Below, piece by piece: positions 57,827-64,000 of a stretch of DNA of 64,000 bases. The notes below the pieces were generated by a model. The model ran no database searches, was not told the origin of the DNA, and saw only the letters and a program-made list of their open reading frames with translations. The DNA is from Sarcocystis neurona (Eukaryota > Apicomplexa > Conoidasida > Eucoccidiorida > Sarcocystidae): contig KL647328.1 of NCBI GenBank assembly GCA_000727475.1, positions 62,001 to 126,000 on the forward strand. Direction: 5' to 3'. A program made the position numbers and the translations under genes. Positions within the stretch are counted from its first letter, which is position 1, and every line of letters begins with the position of its first letter.

Positions 57827-59122
57827 ACAGGTTTCGCACGTCAGCTGAGAAAAAGGAGTTAAACCATCTCCACAGGCTGCAAAAACCTGCACACCGTGTA
57901 TCACCCGGCTGCGCAACTCCGCTCCTCTTTCCGTGTCTCAAGAGACCATTAGCTGCCTTGCTGCGAGCAGCTGCAGAATACCTGTACACTGGTGCAGGTG
58001 TCCGACGTCGTATACGTGGCTTTGAAAAAAGACAGCAGCACCGGTGAAAATTCGCTGTTTTGAGAGACAGGACGCGTATGTGACTGACGCGTCCTCAGCC
58101 TCCCGGTGCGTTTTGGCGACCATTTGTCCGCCAGGAGACGAAGGCAGAGCGACATAGACAATCACATGACGCAGCAAGCACGGCGTTCCCTCAGCAAGAA
58201 AAGAATACCCCTCAACATCGTCCTCCATCATAAGAGGACAATCACATGAGCTGGCTCATGCGGTCACTTCGCCCCCGCCGTTCGTGGGTGGAGAAGACGT
58301 TGTCCGATTACAGGGAAGAGTATCTTTACATGTTTTTCTAGTCTTCCTGCTATCGACCGCACACTCCAGTCCATTCCATGCACTACGCAAACTGCTCTAA
58401 TTTGGCACGCATGGGAGAATAGGGCAGCACTCATCCAGCACCCTGCGTACTCACAAACAGCGATTCACCAGTAGGGAAGTAGCACAAATTCATTCTACGC
58501 GTTTGCAAACCCCTACAATCGCGTTGGGTGCAGATTTTAAACTCTCGTCTAGTTTTTTGCCTAAGTTTGCCTGAATTTGAGAAGCTCGCATCCCGCTTCT
58601 GAGGCCACGCAACCGCAACATGCAACTGGTGGGAGGGAGAGAAGTTGTAGTTGGCGAATGCTCCCAGCAGGTTCGCACCTGTCGAAGCATTTGGGACTAC
58701 CGCCCCAACTGTGTTACATCGGTGCCGTGTTGCGCATTCAAACCTCTTTAGCTTGGAGGCGCTCGGTTTTCGCATAAATGAGTTATTAGTGGTTTGTCAC
58801 GTCTTTACATACCATGAGAAACCAAATGTACGATTCCTGCTGACGGCACCCCAGAAGAGAATTTCTCCAAATCACAGCATCGTTCTCACAAAGCAGGCGC
58901 ACGCGTTACAAGCAAATGTGGCTGTGGCTTTCCACGTGGCGCACTGGAAGCCTTAAATCACACTTCGTGAATGTTTTGACTGAGATTCTTAATTTGTACG
59001 GGTGCTCTCCACGTCGTGCGATCCGAAACTGCCGCGTGCCAAGTACGTTTGACCGCTTGTGAATGCTCTAACCTTGGCAATACCTGTCATATTGACAGCG
59101 AGCCGCAGCCTCGCGCACCAGA
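57827..59122. other. Intergenic, no gene seen
   Basis: Unique sequence without microsatellites. Open frames are short on both strands. It contains the 3' flank of the minus-strand gamma-glutamyl hydrolase gene and, possibly, of the small secreted ORF. Confidence 0.5.
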
Positions 59123-62100
59123 CTACGCAGTCGCGTGCACCGACGCGCTTTCAACATTATTTTCAAAGAAGTACACTTCCTCAAATCCGTAAAAGCCCCC
59201 CGGGGAAGAGAGATCCATGGGAGTGTACCTTTGAATGAACTGGGCCCATTCTTTCGCGAAGGGCGTTGGTTTTCTTGTCGATTTGCCAACCTCGTTCGCA
59301 AAAAACAAGGCCAGGCTGTTTGCCACCCAGCGTGCATACGCGTCATGCGGGATGGTGGAGATCGGGCTATGTTCGAAAAGATTTTTTTCTGGATGGAACT
59401 GGAAGCCATAAAAGGGGTACCTGTACGGATACATGCAGAGACACGCCAGGTGCCTTTCAAATGCCCTTGGAGCCGATGCAGCGACAAGCGGTGATACACT
59501 TCCTTTCCGGTGCCGCCGCACTCTTCTCAATAGAAATATGGAGCTGAAGCAAATGGCTTACACGGTCCCAAAATGGACGTAGCCGCTCGTCAATTTCGGA
59601 AGCCCCTTGATTGAGGAAGTGATGTGCCATAGCCCTGTCCTGCGTCTAACTGTGCAACCATACTCACAAGCGCGAAGCAGGCGCACAATCAAGTGTGCTG
59701 CGATACATCACTATGTGGACTCACGTCGTCGACTCCACAATTGCAACAAACTCGTCCTCAGAGTCCTGTTTTTCGCTCGGGTTATTTTTAGGAACTACAA
59801 CCGTTGCAAGTAGAGCGAATCGTTGGGAAAGGATGGCATCGCGCTCGAATTCCGAACGGGTCATTCGGTATGTGTGGTGAAAGTAGGCGGTTTCACGCGT
59901 GCTTAGCAGGTCCACGAGCATGGCCTTATCGATAACATGCTCCAAGGTCGCCTCTGCATTGTCTTTGTAGGTGCGTGGCTTGTTTTCTCGCGTTTCCTCA
60001 ACATGTTTCCAGTGTCGCACCTCTCTTGCTTTTGTCCAGGATGGTATTCCCCCCTTCTTAGCAGAAGCTGACACCTGTGTCAGCGACACGTCAAAGTTTG
60101 GAGCAGGCGCGTCGTGGCTTTCGCCGCCGTGTGCCGGTTCGTGTTCACCATCTGAAAAAGTCAACACAGGAGAACTGTCTGCACGACTTGTGTTTCAGTG
60201 AAAACCATAGCTCACCTACGCTGCGCCCTGCGCCCTGCTAATATGCGTGTAACCGTTTCAAGCGTTCCGACGACCGTGTCTAAAATGCTTTTGGGCGTCC
60301 GGTGCAGCCGAGGTAGCAGCTGTTGTGTGTGTCTCAGGGATGTCTGTCCTTCAGTAGCGCATTCCTTCGGCCAAACCTGACTCTGTTTGCAAAAGCAAGT
60401 ATCCTCGACTGTGCAATGCAGGAGCGTGGACCACTCGCGTGCTCAGCTGGGAGTCCTCCTCACCGGTAGATGGAGGGGAGACGACAGTACCGCTTCGGTC
60501 GGGACCAAATAATTTGGACGTGTTCGCTGCCGGGAGAAATTGGAGCTGTCTCGTGCGGTCCATGTTACGGTAATCTTCAGCAGTGAAGTACGTGAAATTG
60601 TCCCCTCCTCCCCAAATAACCATCGCTTCAAACCCCAAGCATATTCCAACAACAGGAAAGTACCGACCGGACTCGTTAGCCTTGCAACAAAAGGTGACAT
60701 TGCAGGTGCAACGGCCACAGAAGGACGAGGAAACGAGTTACCCGGAGGAAAGCTTTTTTGGTGGTAGATATCCTTCGTACCACAGGCTGATCTAAGTGCG
60801 ACTTCACATGTTCCGACCACCGTTGACGGCTCAATAGAATCCATCTTACCTGTACTGCCCAATCGAGAAAAAGCTTTGTCGCCTTGTAGAAGGGAGCTTC
60901 TGAAGAATGAATTGCAGCACCGCCTCCGGGTAACAGAAGACCATCGATGGATAGAAACAGCTTCCGATAGTGGTCCACAGAGGCATTCGCAGGAATGGGA
61001 ATCACCTGTAGTACAGCGTCACGTCGAAGCGGCCAATACGCAGAAGCAGTCCGGGGCAGACGCGATAATGTGTCCCGTACTGCTTGGAGAAGACACAGGA
61101 GACGTCCAGGTTGTGGCGTTACCGAGTGAAGTCATTCGCTGTTTTGAGGTAGCCTAAGCAAGTCCTGCTGATTAGGTCAAGTGCACATGGTCGTGTTGCC
61201 AAGTATCCGCCACTGACGTCAGCAAGATCTCAGTGGCTGCATACCTAGAGCGTGCGAAACTGACAAGTCTTCTGGCTAGCTATATTCACCACGTTGCTAA
61301 GCTGACAGTGTTCCACGGAGTCTTCTGCCACACCGTAGGAGAGTGCACCACACTACGCTTAACAGCGTTGCCAGGTATCAGGCTCTGGTTTTAACAGTGT
61401 TTCAAATGAATCGACGACATGTCGGAGCCCATCAATTTCTTCTCCGAAAGACTTACGCGGTGTCCGCCAGCTTCCACGAACTTCACGTACGAGGCCACTA
61501 ATAAGGAAGAGCTCCACTGATAGTTGCGCTGCCCCAAAACCGGCGAGTCGTCCAGTGAATCCCCATTAAGTCCACTCCCTGGTGGCTCCGCAGACCGGAG
61601 ATGATCCTGGAAGTGCTGAGCGAGAACTGCACAGACGATGCGAACACCCATAACAAACAGCACAGTTGACAACTTCCGGCTGTACAGCTTGCCCTGCAGG
61701 CAAAGCGGCAGACAACAACGACCGTAAGGGTGCGTGCAGATAATAGTAATTTACGTTGCTGATCAGTCTTATTCTGTTCAAGTGTAAAAAACTCAATGTC
61801 CTCGTTTATATTATGTTCCATAGCTACACACACGGGCATTTTTCACTGGTCAGCAAACGTTTTACTTGTCCCATTCACCCCCCCAGCTCCAGAATGTGCA
61901 CGTCAGCGCAAGCCGTTCCGCGGGTACGCCAAAATCCACTGCATGGCGGCCGCCGTATGTACATTGTCTTTTCCACGTACTTCCTACTACCTTCGCTCGC
62001 ATGGGCTTCCCTTGTTTCTCAATTCCGGCCCGCAGTTTCCTTTCGCGAACGCATCTGTCAATGTCTTCTGCTCCCGCGGATCTACAAAGGCTCCTCGCCC

Positions 62101-62464
62101 AAGCAGCGTCATCGAAAGCGAGATCGGATGCCACAGGGGCTAGCAGGGCAGAGCTATTATCAGTGGTCGGCGCTTCACGAGAGGGGTGCAAGTTCGGACG
62201 CGGATCTGCACGCCAGTCCCATAACCAGAAGGGCTGATCCGACGCCTCTGTAGACGCTGCAACGGCAGTCACAACGCCTTGAGGAAGTGGCAACACGGTC
62301 GAGAGATGCAACCTTCCTATGAGCCTTTCTCCTAACAGCGTCATCACAAGGAAAAGTATCCGAAGGAAAAAATTGCCGCATGGCCCTACACAACCGGGAA
62401 CCACACCCTTCCCGGCGCGAAGCGGCAACCATAGGGTTGCTGTGTACAAGTCTCGCTCAGTCAT
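59123..62464 (-). CDS. Gamma-glutamyl hydrolase (folate polyglutamate hydrolase), ~6 exons
   Basis: Cleaves gamma-linked glutamates from folate polyglutamates; class I glutamine-amidotransferase-like fold with a Cys-His catalytic pair. Exons, 5' to 3': probable 62464-61991; 61693-61457; 61005-60850; 60680-60464; 60151-59725; 59420-59123. The last five join in phase at GT..AG. Family features: LVASYVKFVEAGGHR, LFLSIDGLLLPGGGA, FPVVGICLGFEAM with nucleophile Cys at codon 60641-60639, LVDLLSTRETAYFHHTYRMT (cf. the LTANFHKWS region), and YPFYGFQFHPEKN with catalytic His at 59395-59393 and Glu at 59389-59387. The first exon encodes a membrane segment, FFLRILFLVMTLLGERLIG, and its AAG|GTAGTA donor fits the phase of the CTGCAG acceptor at 61694. 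If that exon is wrong, the start may be the Met at 61651. Stop TAG is 59125-59123. Identity sure, N-terminus uncertain. Confidence 0.85.
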
Positions 62465-64000
62465 GATTACACATATGCTGTTCACAGAAACGAGCGTGTT
62501 TTTGTTGTGTCGTCTTCGGTACGTCCACAAAACGGCGCACGCTAGCGAGTCTTTCTGCGACAGTTCTTTATGGCAAAAGCACTTGTGTCTATTAAAGTGT
62601 CGTGACGGCCTGTTTAAGCTGAAAGCCCATAGGTCACGCGTATGGAACCGCCGCCTACTAGAAAGTGGTACCAAAGTGTTAAATCCCTAAAGGCATGCAC
62701 GATGCACAGAGTTTCTCCTTCTATTCACTTCAACACGCCGTGTCGTCTACCTGTTTTTAACGAACTGTCGAATCTCCTGTTTACATTGTTGTATCTCACG
62801 AGTGAGCTGAATAATGCGTGGAGAACGGAAGCCAAGTGGAGCTATCTATGGAGTAAGGCACGAAAGTGTTGATGAATTTTGCAGTGCGCTCACGACGACT
62901 CTTTACATTCTCTTCGACCAACACAGTCGGGACACACCTCAACATAAAGTCGCCCCTACTTGAATGCACCTGCAGTTTCTCAGGTGTGTGCATGGTACCG
63001 CAAAGTTTGATGTGTTTCCGCGAACATTTCAGCACTTTTGCTCAGGCTTCACGGCTATTTATCGTCTCGTGAACACGGGGCGTGTGCACTACAATCATGA
63101 ACGCATGCATGCAGTTGAAGCCTGTACCGTAAAACGTACGAGCACACGTTTGAAGTGTGCTCCGCTGCGCCCGTTGCGGTCGCAATGCTAACTGGGCGTC
63201 GCGACCGGCCGTAGCCCCGTGACTTTCGCACACGCTGCAACCAGTCCTGCAGTGCGTATGCACTCGCGCCGAATACATGCGATCTCTGCGCGACCTCGTT
63301 TTTGCCGACGTACACAATGCATTATCTGCAACACTGAATACGCTATGGTGTATCAGATACACCTCTTAGATTAGACCTTGTATGCGTCCGGTGGTCGGAG
63401 GCGTATACTGTGAAGCAGGAAACGCCACAACTGTCAAGAAAATTCGCTGTGTCTGCAGCAGGGCACGGCAGCGTAAGCACATTCAGGGCGACAACCTCCG
63501 GCGCGCCGCCGACACCATACGATTGGAAAATACCTGCTAATGACGACACAAACAGGCGCACTAACGATAAACACTCTAAAACGACGGAGACAAGTCCCCG
63601 CCTTGGCTGAGAGTTACAGTTTGACCTTCTGGAGCGAATAGCTGCACCGCAATGCGTTGACATACGCGCGTGCTCATCGACCACGCTTGCTGGTAACTAT
63701 ATAACTCAGGCTGAGAACACGTACACGAAGAGAAGCGGGCGAGCCTGAGCCTTAATTCTGGCCATGTATCCGTATGCCGTCGCGGGAAAAAATAACTCTT
63801 TCGCAGCATGTGGCGTCACTGTGGAAAAACTACGCGAGATCTCCCAGTCATCCACATGCACTGTCTCACAGTACTGTCGTGCGAAAGGTGGCTAGAGGGA
63901 CGCCCGAAACCTAAGGGACGAACACGTTGGTGGCTGACGGTTTTCCGAATGGTGCCGCACTGGCAAGTAGTTGGCGTCGCGACGGTAATCCTACTCCTCC
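62465..64000. other. Upstream flank of gamma-glutamyl hydrolase; no gene seen
   Basis: The minus-strand frame of the putative first exon is open back to 62674, so the real start could be further upstream than 62464. Beyond that, no coding, RNA or repeat feature was supported to the end of the window. Confidence 0.45.

Noticed and set aside
61862..61990. C-terminal part of the minus-strand frame 62674-61862 as coding sequence
   Set aside because: A phase-0 donor at 61990 leads to the gamma-glutamyl hydrolase exon at 61693; the remaining codons show no resemblance and end shortly before.
1..64000. CRISPR arrays, tRNA/rRNA genes, transposase or reverse-transcriptase fragments
   Set aside because: None seen. 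The tandem repeats lack spacer structure, no cloverleaf with a standard T-loop was noticed, and no mobile-element protein motif appears in any frame.

Overview
The window looks like nuclear DNA of a coccidian apicomplexan, most likely an Eimeria or a close relative. On the coding strand the exons are packed with CAG-type trinucleotide runs that read as long Gln, Ala or Ser stretches. Introns are many and large, filled with TA/TG/GTAT microsatellites, and spliced at GT..AG sites. Gene identities and exon joins below come from reading the sequence, from remembered family patterns and from reading-phase arithmetic. No database search was run.

Layout. (1) 1-21257, plus strand: the 3' part of a giant HECT-type E3 ubiquitin ligase of the UFD4/TRIP12/UPL3 class. 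Its 5' end lies outside the window. (2) 21258-31147: about 10 kb with no gene I can support, holding microsatellites, a gapped minisatellite (343 Ns) and two two-copy tandem repeats. (3) 31148-50878, plus strand: a complete gene of about 17 exons for the large subunit of the U2 snRNP auxiliary factor (U2AF65-like, three RRM-type domains). It has a low-complexity N-terminal half, an unusual Gln/Glu-rich tail, and a 649-N gap in one intron. (4) 53827-54834, plus strand: a single-exon EMC7-like subunit of the ER membrane protein complex. (5) 57208-57826, plus strand: a possible small secreted protein, unrecognised. (6) 59123-62464, minus strand: gamma-glutamyl hydrolase in five well-supported exons plus a probable first exon carrying a membrane segment. 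The remaining stretches appear intergenic.

The window alternates between repeat-rich DNA (about 1-25.4 kb and 30.4-51.6 kb) and repeat-poor DNA (about 25.4-30.4 kb and 51.6-64 kb). This matches the repeat-rich/repeat-poor segment organisation described for Eimeria tenella chromosome 1. The genes are unrelated housekeeping functions: protein ubiquitination, 3' splice-site recognition, ER membrane-protein insertion and folate polyglutamate turnover. They share chromosome context, not a pathway. The most interesting points are the large insertions inside the HECT N-lobe with two in-frame alternative 5' splice sites, the degenerate UHM and long tail of the U2AF65-like protein, and the membrane-anchored, insertion-bearing gamma-glutamyl hydrolase.
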